A DNA stretch of 64,000 bases, taken from NCBI RefSeq assembly GCF_963576545.1, contig NC_083641.1:13324893-13388892 (forward strand). Direction: 5' to 3'. The stretch comes from Limanda limanda (lineage: Eukaryota; Chordata; Actinopteri; Pleuronectiformes; Pleuronectidae). The number at the start of each line of letters is the position of its first letter. Within the stretch, counting starts at the first letter, position 1. A program made the translations under genes and the position numbers. This document shows positions 52,601 to 59,244 of the stretch, in pieces. The notes below the pieces were generated by a model, which had not been told where the DNA came from, made no database searches, and was given only the letters and a program-made list of their open reading frames with translations.

Positions 52601-55600
52601 GTTGTATCTATGGACCTCTGTTATGGGCCATACGATCAGTGGATCAGAAAGACCATTGACCAGCCATGAGCAAATGCAGCTTTTGGTTAATGGTGAAATA
52701 TTCAGTTTTTGACAGACATTTCACATCAAATGTACAGTTGATGTCATTGTTCATTAAATGTCCAGCAATGATTTGTAAAACCCTTTATTCTTTTTACACA
52801 ACCTTTAAAGGTTCAGTGTGTAAGATTAAGGTGAAAGCACCTATCCGTAGAAATTGAATATAACATAATTCTAGTGATGTTTTCATTCGTTTGTTTCATC
52901 TAAATTGTATGAATTGTTGTTTTCCTTACTCTAGAATGGGTCCTTTGAATTTAAATACTTTATAGTTACTTCAGGAGCGAGTAATTTGTACAGAGGCCAC
53001 CATGTTTTTTTTTACAGTAGCCCAGACTGGACAAACTAAACACCTTTTGAGTTTTTATGACAGCTGAAGCTACCACAGTTCCTCTAACGTGTTTGAAAGG
53101 GGAGGGTGAGGTGAGGAGCATTAAGCTGCAACATGAAACTTCACCACTAGATGTCACTTATTTCTACAAACTGAACCTTTTTAAGAAAATTTCAATCTGT
53201 AAAAATAAGGTTTTACATTGTTTTGTATGTAAATTCAACATATTGTGTCTGTTTTTATACAGTTATTCTATTTGGGGACAAAAAAATAAACTAGAAAGGG
53301 AGACACAGTAATAAACTGCTCTACTTTCACCTGTTCGGAAAATACAATGAACAACGTCACTTCCTTCTGTTCTGTCAACTGAAATAAAATGAGTAGCATT
53401 TCATCCGTGTCAGTTGTTTTTCATGCTTTTCGTTTCTAGTTTGTCGAGTCAGTTTTATACTTTTATTAAAGTCCTGCTCCATGTGAAATGTTTGTGGGGA
53501 GAACATCAACAACTGGGCTTTTATTATAGCAAGGAAAATGAACACGTGTTTTGTAATTCAGCCATATTAGAAAGACAACCATACCATCCCTTTAAGAATC
53601 AATTCAACTTTGGTGTTAATCCACATAAATGAGCTAATCCACGATATATTTCGCCGTCTTTAAGATTTTGAGTAGAGGGCTTTAATAAAAACATATTCAC
53701 CAATTTCCCAGTTAATCATTCTATTATTGTGAGGGAAAATAACCAGGCTTGTTGTGAATATGATACCTTCAGCTTGGTACAGTTAAATGGTGTGCCTTGG
53801 CAAACTTTTTGACTCGCGGGCCACAATGGGTTCGAAAATTTGACAGAGGGGCCGGGCCAGGAACAGACAGATGGAGTGATTTTGTGAACTAATATAAATG
53901 ACATGGAAAAATCATTACATGAAAGGATTTGGCCTTTACAAAGTAGCAAAGCACTTATTTGCAAGGCCATTTAACAAAAACTCGCCTTCAGAGAAAGGCT
54001 TGCTAGCCTTTGCTATTTCGAATGCCCCCAAAAAAAACATGCCTTGGTAGATTACTTTGTCTGTGAAAAAAAATGTTGCTGAGTCTGTAAATTAGTCGCC
54101 AACCTCTGAGCTGCAGCCACCCGTTCTTGCCTTGACTGCTTGCTAGCGTAGTTAGCATGCTTCGTAGCAAAATGACGGCTGATGTTGTACTCAATGAAAA
54201 CTGCGACAGTTTCTCGGCATATCAGGCATACAGCCTTCGATTGGACATCAGTGAAAAAGTATTTTGTTGTCGACTCCGTGTTAAACACTCGGCGCTCATT
54301 GTCCACTTTTGGTTTCCTTGATCCTCTCATTTTACAGAAGGGCTCACAGGGCAAAGGGAAAAAGAGAAAGGGAAGCCACGTGCCCTTTCGAGCCCTATAC
54401 ACCACACTCCCGGGCAAATTTAATTTAGCTGACGCTTTTATCCAAAGAGACTTACAATAAGTGCATTCAACCCTGAGGGTTAAAACAACAAGAATCAAGA
54501 AATTACGATTTCTTCAAAAATAAAGCAAAACTACAAAGTTCTATAAGTAAGTGCCATTTAAGTGCTACTAAATTGTTATTTTAAAAAAATTATTATTTGG
54601 ACAAGTTCGGCGGGCCGGACTTAAAACTTTGCCCATGTCTGGTCTAATTTGTCATGCTTGCCAAAAGCAATCTAGGTATTTGCTTAACTGAACAGCATGG
54701 GAATACATTACAAGACAAACAGTGGAGACTTCTGCCTAAGCAGGAAAATGTGAACATTTAAATGGTGCTTTTCAGGATGTGGCTGTGCTGATGCAAACTA
54801 TTGTTTGAAGACAAACAGTGCAGGAAATTAACAAAGGATTCGGAGCGAGCACACACAGCAACCTTAAACCTGTTAAAACGTCAAGCACCAAAACAACAAT
54901 GCGCTCATGTATTTACTGATTTTTACGACAGAATCCTGGCACATGAGGCGAGAAGAATGAAACACAGTCAAAAGCCGAACAAAAGGAAAAGCAGGAAACT
55001 GTGATGCATAGGAAGACGCGTTGTGTTGTGAGTCAAGGAGCTGAACAAACAATTTTGTAGGAGGTGGATAAAATCAGCTCACCCAAGAAGCAGAGGAAAA
55101 CTGGCTACACAGACCCCACTTAGTGTGTGTGTGTGTGTGTGTGTGTGCGTGTGCGTGTGCGTATGTGTGTGTAGAGAAGCAGTTAGATAAAAGCTCAACG
55201 TCTGACTTCTCTCAAAGAAAACCTCCCTCCTTATTCTCTGTTTACATTCACCAGTGATACAGGAGGTAGTTTTGTTGTAAAGTAAGTAGTTGAATGATAT
55301 ATATATATATATTCTTTACCACTTATATTCACATACAGAACAGAACTTTATATGCCAGTGACTGTTCCTAAGTACAAATACTCAGCTACTCTCCTTAAGC
55401 GTTGTACTTTTTTTGACATTCACAGTTCAACATTACATAACAGACAAAGATTTGATTCAAATGACATATAGTCTTAAATAAAAAAGATATTACAGTGCAG
55501 ATTAAAGTGTTTAACACTGAGTAAAATCGCTTCAATTGTTCAAATAATCCATTAATATAAGAGTTAATTATAACATTTCTTCATTGAGTTCTTTTAAGAT

Positions 55601-58600
55601 CGATTCTCCAAGTACATTTGACTTGTTTTTACCTGCACCAAGGAGGTTATGTTTACATTGCTGCCTGTGTGTCTTTCAGTAGGTATCTGGAATGTGTCGG
55701 GTGTTAATATCTATGATCAGGTGGTGAAATTTGGTACGGATCTGGATAATCTCACAATGTGTATCTGCAATATGGTTGTTTCAGCCTTGGCGATGTTATG
55801 CACTCTCCAAGTGTCCTTAAAGTTACAGTGTACTTCTGTAAGTTACAGTGTACGACTGTTCTTGTACCTCAGGATCTTTACACTTCCACCACACTAAACT
55901 CTCTAATCATACAGCGTCTTATAAGGTAGAGAAATATCAATAAGCAAGAAACTATTCATGCGTGTTCTGTAACGTGTGGAGCTTCCAGGGTTTTAAATGT
56001 TTCTCATTACTGAGCAAATCAGATCATGTCTGGAGGCAGACATGTTCAAGCTGCCTCAGATCACAATGCCAACACTATAGGGATGGTTCTCACACACACA
56101 CAGACACACACACACACACACACTGCCTACAGCTCATCTCTTTGAGCAGATGTAGTGTTTTTCGCGGCGCCTGCAGTTCTGTCAGCCCTGGTTCTTGTCC
56201 ATGTCTGTCTCTGGAACTCTTTGTCAGGTTGTTTGATCAGGTCGAGAAGCAAACAGAAGAAAAGCACGCCGCACTCTGCTTAACTCCACCTTAGCATCAG
56301 CAGCTGAAGAATCCTGGATGAACTTTTTGTGAAGCGATAAAAACAAGTTGTCAGGTTCAGCAAGCAAAACACAAAAGCGTTTTTAATTGCTGCTCTGTAG
56401 TGCCAGATACCTAAAATCCCCCCTAACCCTACCCCGTTTATCTGAACTGAAAAATAATATGTGTGTGTTAGAAGTGGCTCGGCTGAGACTGGGGGGGGGG
56501 GGGGGGGGGGGGACACAATGCTGACAAATACCATTTTAGGAAGCTGAGGCCAGGAGGTTTCCCGGAGAATGAGCGGGTGGAAACTCCTCAGAAGTCTGAC
56601 AGAAAAGACGAGACCTGTTTACAAACTCCTGTCGAGCTGGATATCAGGTTTTGACTTGAATCATCCAGATGATCTTGAGACTGTCCTGCAGCCATAGAAA
56701 CGTTCTCAGAGAAGAGACAGACCGGCCCTCTGCAGCTGCTGTACAGCTGCACCTCAAGGTCACGGCAGGGAAAGTACCACCACAGAGGATGTCAGGTGGT
56801 TAAGAAGCTACTTACAGTGCAAACAGATTCAAAAGACATGTTCTTGTGCAACAGCATGAGAGAAAAACACGAGCAATAGGAGAGCTTCACTGAGGCACAT
56901 GTGGAAACCTGCCTCACACATGCCAGGAGCCAGGGACTACACACTCACACACTCACAGTCAACAGAAACTGTTGCATTTGTCATCACACAGGGACGTGTG
57001 TAACACTCCCACACTCTGCAACACTCATCTGACACAACACACCCCCAGGTAAACACTGTGCGTGTAGCACTGAGACAACAGATAATAATTATATTAAAGA
57101 TAGGCTACTGTGAGTGGGTGGGTGTGTGTGCGCGTGTGTGCGCGCGTGTGTGCGCGCGTGTGTGGGTGTGTGTGTTATTTTCATGGTCAAACCTACTATT
57201 CCCAGCAGCTACAGAACTGAAACTGATAAAACACTCTCTGTGATTTCATGTTTTCACAGAGACCCTGACGTGTGAAACACAGCAGCAACTAGGAAAACAG
57301 AACAACGAATCACAAAACAGTACGTCCGTCCAATCAGAGACGAGCGTTGTCGAAAGCAGGAGCCTACCTCTTTGGTGTTGTTTTGTGATTTGTTGTGTTT
57401 TCCTTTTTGCTGTTGTCGTTACTTTTTCACCTATGTGTTTTATTATTTGTCATGCAGTTCAGGGCGACTGATGTTTTTCAATTTTTTTTCAAGAAAACAA
57501 TGAAACTAACAGTGACTGCAGAATGTCTTCTGTTCTTTGCTGTGGACTTTGAATCGCATTCATAACCATGAGTTTTATTTCACAGGAGCTTTGAATGTGT
57601 TGCTGGAAAGACGTCTGCTATATTTGACTCATGTCCAGGTTTTAATGATGTGTTTTTGCTCTCGACAGACTCTGCCATTCTACTTATTCTCCTTCTGTGT
57701 GTGCAGCTGTGGCCTTTGGACGCTTCCTCTCCGGCCTTTTCACAGCTCGGTGCCATGACTATGGATTTAATGGGCCACAGAGCGGAGTAGACATTACTGC
57801 ACTTCTGTGTTTCTTCAAAGACAGTCTGGATTCATAACAAGTCACTATTTCACGTAATCGGTTCTGTGTATTATGGTAATAGCTCTAAACTGCAGCCTCA
57901 TTTCACCATCTTTAAATGGTCCTGGGTCAGACAGGGAGGGAGGCGTTTGTCATCTGTCCACTGCTCGGACTTTAAATATCTCTGTGGAGGTGTGATGTTT
58001 AACTCGTCCTGACCTCAGGACCACACACTTTCCATTTCACAAAGGAAACAGTCTCCTGGGATCTAGGAGAAGAGTTTAAAGCAATGCATTTTGAACTCTG
58101 CTGGTCCAGGAGTGTGTACGAAACTAGGACAAATGTGGTTTGTACAGATCACCGGGAAAAGTAGCGTCCACTCACCGTACAGCTGCTGCACCGCGATGAT
58201 GTCGTCCCAGCTCGGCACCAGATTGCGTCCGAGTTTCCTGTAGTACGGTGACATCAGAGCGTGTCGCACCGGGGAGTGCTCCAGCCCCAGGGTGTGTCCG
58301 ATCTCGTGGGCGGTCACCATGAACAGGTTGTGTCCCTTGTGTCCGTTCAGCGTCCACCTCTCTGCCATGTCGAAGTGAGCTTCACCACGGCGGGGCAGGA
58401 AGGCGTGAGCCAGCGTTCCACCTGAGGGTCGGAACGGAGGACCAAATATGCATGGAGTTGTAGCACAGCATGTAATCAAAGTATTGCTTTAATCTGATAA
58501 TTCATAGTAATCAGATTACTGTGTGTACACGAACAGAAGCTTTATTTTTTCAGGAATTCAGGTTCAAGATCTGAGAACAAATTACACACACAAGATCACA

Positions 58601-58931
58601 ACTGATCTTGTATCACACAACAATCAACACACTTACATACCTTTGTTATCTATCTATCTATTGATTTGTGATCACGTGAATCTTTGTGTGGTGTGTGTGT
58701 GACCCTGACCTGGTCCATCGAAGGCGTTGCTGGCCCCGTCGTTGTGGTCGCCCTCGTAAAACGCCAGGCGGATGTCTGCGGGTCCCTCAGGGGCCTCCTG
58801 GAAGACCAGGCCCGACACGTTGCTCCACAGCTGGAACGCTGCACGCACCACCAGCTGCACAGAGCCCAGAGACAGATGGCGAGGCCAGTTCACGATCTGA
58901 TAGGTCAGGTGACGCTTGTACCACTTCTCCA
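34650..58931 (-). CDS. mmp28: matrix metalloproteinase-28 (epilysin), C-terminal exons
   Basis: Five minus-strand exons join in frame: 58710-58931, 58176-58421, 37522-37671, 36852-37019 and 34650-35044. The first begins with [14 protein letters not shown], the start of the catalytic domain. The second carries the zinc-binding [11 protein letters not shown] and the downstream Met turn (ALMSPYY). The last three encode the four-bladed hemopexin domain, with its bracketing cysteines at [11 protein letters not shown] and WTGCSNTP. Motifs such as [14 protein letters not shown] and [15 protein letters not shown] match MMP28 rather than other MMPs. The enzyme is a secreted extracellular protease. Signal peptide, propeptide cysteine switch and furin site must lie on upstream exons, not found up to 64000. 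The intron between 37671 and 58176 is 20.5 kb because it holds the hAT-bounded protease/retrotransposon block. The reading frame itself is intact. Confidence 0.95.
35161..36001. mobile_element. non-autonomous hAT in the last mmp28 intron
   Basis: Terminal inverted repeats are TAGGGTTGCAA and TTGCAACTCTA. An exact 8-bp duplication, ACTACTAC, lies at 35153-35160 and 36002-36009, although the target is itself triplet-like. Internal TTTCCGG(A/T)AA and TTCCCGTTAATTCCC repeats are typical of a known fish hAT group. Around 35655-35830 a broken frame retains a C-x2-C BED-type zinc finger signature of a transposase N-terminus. Confidence 0.85.
36068..36268 (+). mobile_element. tRNA-derived SINE
   Basis: A tRNA-like head with a B-box-like GGTTCAATCCC (36120-36130) is followed by a core containing AAGTGTCCTTGGCAAGATAC and a tail TAAGTCGCTTTGGACAAAAG. 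This head, core and tail order is that of the abundant vertebrate/teleost SINEs. Ends are approximate. Confidence 0.75.
37170..37390. repeat. interspersed repeat fragment in mmp28 intron
   Basis: Contains CTCAACAGCGCCCCCTGGAA, CAGGTGTATCAACACCAGAC and CTCCATTTTGCATTTAGTGG. Parts resemble, in the opposite orientation, phrases of the repeat at 41430-42060 (CAGGTGGCGCTGTTGAGCC, AAAATGGCGGGCTTCCTGT). Family not assigned. Confidence 0.45.
37793..37800 (+). repeat. left 8-bp target-site duplication of the hAT-bounded block
   Basis: GTCTAATT directly precedes the CAGGGGTGGGCAAA end of hAT copy 1. The same octamer directly follows the right end of hAT copy 2, at 54642-54649. Eight base pairs is the usual hAT duplication length. 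Confidence 0.85.
37801..38670 (-). mobile_element. hAT copy 1 (left boundary), non-autonomous
   Basis: 870 bp with imperfect 14-bp ends CAGGGGTGGGCAAA and, inverted, CAGACATGGGCAAA (11 of 14 match). Read on the minus strand it keeps the start of a BED zinc finger transposase related to the GTF2IRD2/ZBED5 group, with [12 protein letters not shown] visible. The frame is then broken before the finger's His pair. Most of the transposase is absent. The left flank is GTCTAATT and the right flank GCGTAGAT, so its two sides do not form a target duplication with each other. Confidence 0.85.
38946..39079 (+). promoter_or_regulatory. conserved promoter of protease copy A
   Basis: A CCAAT box (GCCAATGGGGATGCGTCAG) and an inverted one (GTGATTGGTGCTTC) are followed by a TATA-like GATTAAAAAAGA about 55 bp before the ATG. 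The same arrangement is present in copy B at 51025-51161. Conservation between paralogues could reflect recent duplication alone. Confidence 0.4.
39080..40605 (+). pseudogene. trypsin-like (S1A) serine protease, copy A, stop after GDSGG
   Basis: Exons are 39080-39119, 39317-39506, 39642-39812, 39922-39983, 40211-40323 and 40450-40605. A signal peptide ([14 protein letters not shown]) and short propeptide end at KR, followed by the mature start IFGGEEC. The active-site His is in LTAFHC, the Asp in EHDVVLLKL and the Ser in GDSGG at the start of the last exon. The next codon is TGA (40465-40467). This would end the product at about 197 residues, without the last 46 codons that form the C-terminal barrel and helix. 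An Asp sits six residues before the catalytic Ser, the position that gives trypsin its Arg/Lys preference, but the usual nearby Cys is Gly. Except for that stop the remaining frame is open to TGA at 40603-40605. Read-through or expression cannot be judged. Confidence 0.85.
41430..42065. repeat. interspersed fish repeat
   Basis: Begins around GTAGCACTAACGGGCCCGAG and includes CAGCAGGTGGTGCTGTGATT, CAAACTTTGACGCCAAGCCA and AATCCAAAATGGCGGGCTTC, phrases I recognise from a repeat dispersed in teleosts. No coding frame. Boundaries approximate. Confidence 0.55.
42066..43682. other. unassigned non-repeat-like segment between unit A and the LTR element
   Basis: No homology to unit B was seen. Several minus-strand open frames of about 60-85 codons (42099-42335, 42695-42892, 42985-43236, 43342-43551) lie in succession in different frames, without a recognised family or splice signals. 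They might be a decayed coding remnant. A strong hairpin cluster lies at 42617-42694. Confidence 0.35.
42617..42694. other. cluster of three perfect hairpins, two mutually exclusive
   Basis: Stem A pairs AATCCCATGTT (42617-42627) with AACATGGGATT (42633-42643). Stem B pairs CCATGTTGGTGAA (42621-42633) with TTCACCAACATGG (42642-42654) and overlaps A, so both cannot form at once. Stem C pairs 17 bases, GCGTCCTATATACATAT (42654-42670), with its exact complement at 42678-42694 around a 7-base loop. Confidence 0.9.
43683..43934 (+). repeat. 5' LTR
   Basis: 252 bp, TG...CA termini. It differs from the 3' LTR at three visible substitutions: CCCCAAAAT versus CCCCAGAAT, ACACGTCC versus ACACTTCC, and GTCCGTG versus GTCCATG. 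That is about 1.2 percent, indicating recent insertion. Confidence 0.95.
43940..43957 (+). promoter_or_regulatory. primer-binding site, proline tRNA type
   Basis: TGGGGGCTCGTCAGGGAT lies 5 bases after the 5' LTR. It differs by one base from the proline-tRNA primer site known from gammaretroviruses, as I recall it. Confidence 0.85.
44139..45806 (+). CDS. retrotransposon gag with zinc knuckle
   Basis: The open frame extends back to 44058, but the ATG at 44139 ([12 protein letters not shown]) is a likely start. That gives 555 codons. The N-terminal half is rich in Thr and Gln, and the middle has helical capsid-like sequence. The C-terminus carries one CCHC zinc knuckle, [14 protein letters not shown], for RNA binding. 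It overlaps the following protease frame by 124 nt in the -1 frame, so the downstream product would need frameshifting. It is intact. Confidence 0.85.
   Translation: MSTARRELVWTIKKNLFQLSGSDTYQLARDIAADNPSTPDLKSTDEEGCVEYIFDYINSKTLLSSEDGGMSQLLMLNDLVRDIIKVRNTVVITNGVTQEHETLTTTTDHIIDQTPGSHDATSDIPNTRHDTATPAATVQNIQDTNRSTDTTSQNVDQLQVMHDELGKRLQHYKEIANAAQHSLGEPRPHQLPHHIPATIDSERMVSLKDLSHLQRREFKIHGGQIGDKSSDITYSSICKQIDEGVREGFTGTEVIRAVLRIVKPGVFKDMLTLKDDLTIGELKGFLRPHLGEKASTELFQELMCAKQSEQEPPQQSLYRMIGLKQKIIFQSKQANTDIHYDPRTIQEVFLNTIYQGLGSKHTDIRQQLRPLLSNNQVTDEDIVSQVMKILSDENEHQRRLGYGLRQKATHSHSVRVDDIEQTVHKKEHQTIQQLSPQVETLTNMVAALMDQQTTAMHITQSKSVPVHMLGQPQAHSPLTSIPRQILPSTPDRKGKIPICSNCRHQGLENCNHCFVCGDPGHRAVGCLKRTRQQGNVNRPLLRDNQRPFENSSPNQ
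45683..46567 (+). CDS. retrotransposon protease region of pol
   Basis: Aspartic protease signature [13 protein letters not shown] lies near residue 95 of this frame, which is in the -1 frame relative to gag. The frame ends at TGA 46565-46567, inside a perfect 13-bp hairpin, and coding similarity resumes in another frame immediately after. It is best seen as a pol segment cut off by a local rearrangement rather than as a natural end. Confidence 0.8.
   Translation: MWGPRTSGCWLLKKNQAAGKREPTSAKGQPEAVREFQSQPITPTRKQRYSKRQRWDKRAGDTFPQKAPETPDMTIRTAPLIGRKSLLKCFISGYAATVLFDSGSQVSIIDRSWREKFIPNHPARPLEELLDQGESLNVYAANGQSIPYDGWVELTVNLTGNDNPNLAIQVPFLVSQLSLPQPLLGANVLQEIINGQESSTDAHATIIDLLRRALGVEEKQAEAMVNFIQAEKKPDHSFATIRVGREDVTIPAGKTLCVRCRVPPSFDTSDSVVLYESPEESTSLQQLSVGNFSY
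46570..48744 (+). pseudogene. retrotransposon reverse transcriptase / RNase H region, altered active site
   Basis: The reverse transcriptase fingers and palm are recognisable ([32 protein letters not shown]). The catalytic loop reads [10 protein letters not shown] where the family norm has an aromatic residue before the Asp pair and several more residues before EEH. The segment looks like an in-frame loss plus a substitution. RNase H ([14 protein letters not shown]) and the start of integrase follow. The frame ends at TAG 48742-48744, within the integrase zinc-binding region. Confidence 0.85.
48751..50337 (+). pseudogene. retrotransposon integrase core and C-terminus
   Basis: Continues in the frame of the preceding segment after its TAG stop. 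The DDE catalytic core is complete: Asp in VCIDFLHLE, Asp in [11 protein letters not shown] and Glu in NPAERFNRT. The C-terminal 200 residues are polar, with Pro and Gln. No envelope gene follows. Without its upstream part this segment has no natural start. Confidence 0.85.
50495..50509 (+). promoter_or_regulatory. polypurine tract
   Basis: GTTTGTGGGGGAG directly before the 3' LTR is the expected site for plus-strand priming. Confidence 0.7.
50510..50761 (+). repeat. 3' LTR
   Basis: 252 bp, same length as the 5' LTR with three substitutions. It is followed directly by TAGATCAAGGTACGACT, the start of duplicated unit B. Confidence 0.95.
51025..51161 (+). promoter_or_regulatory. conserved promoter of protease copy B
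   Basis: The same CCAAT (GCCAATGGGGATGCGTCAG), inverted CCAAT (GTGATTGGTGCCTC) and TATA-like (GATTTAAAAAGA) order as copy A, 50-130 bp upstream of the ATG. Confidence 0.4.
51162..52669 (+). CDS. trypsin-like (S1A) serine protease homologue, copy B, catalytic Ser deleted
   Basis: Exons are 51162-51201, 51399-51585, 51709-51885, 51996-52051, 52269-52411 and 52535-52669. They join to 738 nt, or 245 residues plus stop, the usual S1A length. The signal peptide is identical to copy A. The mature start reads IIGIKEC rather than the usual I-V/I-G-G. Active-site His (LTAAHC) and Asp ([10 protein letters not shown]) are present. The last exon begins GGT GGT GGA GGA where copy A has GGT GAC TCT GGT GGA. 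A clean 6-bp in-frame deletion has removed the Asp and catalytic Ser of GDSGG. The product should be secreted but not proteolytic. All splice sites are GT-AG. It could be an expressed pseudoprotease or a young pseudogene; the sequence alone does not decide. Confidence 0.85.
52809..53180. mobile_element. TTAA-flanked MITE (piggyBac-like) in unit B
   Basis: TTAA at 52805-52808 and 53181-53184 flanks an element with inverted ends AAGGTTCAGTGTGTAAG and TACAAACTGAACCTTT. The body has ATGTTTTTTTTTACAGTAGC and CTTCACCACTAGATGTCACT, phrases common in teleost genomes. It is absent from unit A, so it arrived after the duplication or was lost from A. Confidence 0.7.
53799..54641 (-). mobile_element. hAT copy 2 (right boundary), non-autonomous
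   Basis: About 843 bp, same orientation as copy 1 and closely similar throughout. The left terminus is damaged: similarity starts at GGCAAACTTTTTGACTCGCG, about 8 bp short of a full end. The right terminus TTTGCCCATGTCTG is intact. On the minus strand the frame 54052-54498 is open for 148 codons and keeps a BED-type finger, C-x2-C at VCLICRE and H-x4-H at SRHFATKH. The rest of the transposase is missing. Confidence 0.85.
54642..54649 (+). repeat. right 8-bp target-site duplication of the hAT-bounded block
   Basis: GTCTAATT directly follows the right end of hAT copy 2 and matches the octamer left of hAT copy 1 at 37793-37800. Confidence 0.85.
54650..58175. other. remainder of the large mmp28 intron
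   Basis: No gene seen. It contains a (GT)n run near 55123-55170, a (CA)n run near 56094-56122, a 22-base G run at 56491-56512 and GT/GC repeats near 57118-57172. Open frames on both strands are short and unsupported. Confidence 0.5.
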
Positions 58932-59152
58932 CTGCAGGTCACAGATAGACACACACACACACACACACAAACAGACACACACACATACACACAGATATTA
59001 GACATGAAGGTATGAAGGTCAACATCTTAGTTATCACAAACTGTCAGAGGAACTGCAAATCCACTAAAATCACCAGAAACTTACAAGAAAAACCCTGCAA
59101 GAATTTTCCAACTATTCATCTGTAAAACATGATGTATTTATTGTCCAAATAC

Positions 59153-59157
<5 letters not shown>

Positions 59158-59218
<61 letters not shown>

Positions 59219-59244
59219 TTAACAATAATAATAATAATAATAAG
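59158..59244 (+). repeat. (AAT)n microsatellite
   Basis: AAT/ATA triplets with a few interruptions (GAT, ATT, AAC). Confidence 0.95.

Larger units (their letters stand above)
50762..53590 (+). repeat. duplicated unit B (protease copy B with flanks)
   Basis: Homologous to 38671-~41310 from TAGAT(C/T)AAGGTACGACT onward. It is longer than unit A because of a TTAA-flanked element at 52809-53180 absent from A. The right edge is approximate. Confidence 0.85.
37801..54641. mobile_element. hAT-bounded composite block carrying two S1A protease genes and an LTR element
   Basis: Two same-orientation copies of one short hAT frame 15.1 kb of cargo. The outer termini are intact: CAGGGGTGGGCAAA on the left of copy 1 and TTTGCCCATGTCTG on the right of copy 2. 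They are flanked by identical octamers GTCTAATT. The inner flanks differ from these and from each other: GCGTAGAT after copy 1, TGTGCCTT before copy 2. The inner left end of copy 2 lacks its last ~8 bp. One reading is transposition of the whole block as a composite transposon. Another is integration of cargo into a pre-existing hAT by recombination in the shared hAT sequence. The block sits in an mmp28 intron. Confidence 0.65.

Noticed and set aside
37801..54641. Explaining the two hAT copies as part of a simple tandem duplication of the protease unit
   Set aside because: The copies lie on opposite outer sides of the units (before A, after B), their inner flanks differ, and only the outer octamers agree. 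A simple duplication would place them at equivalent positions.
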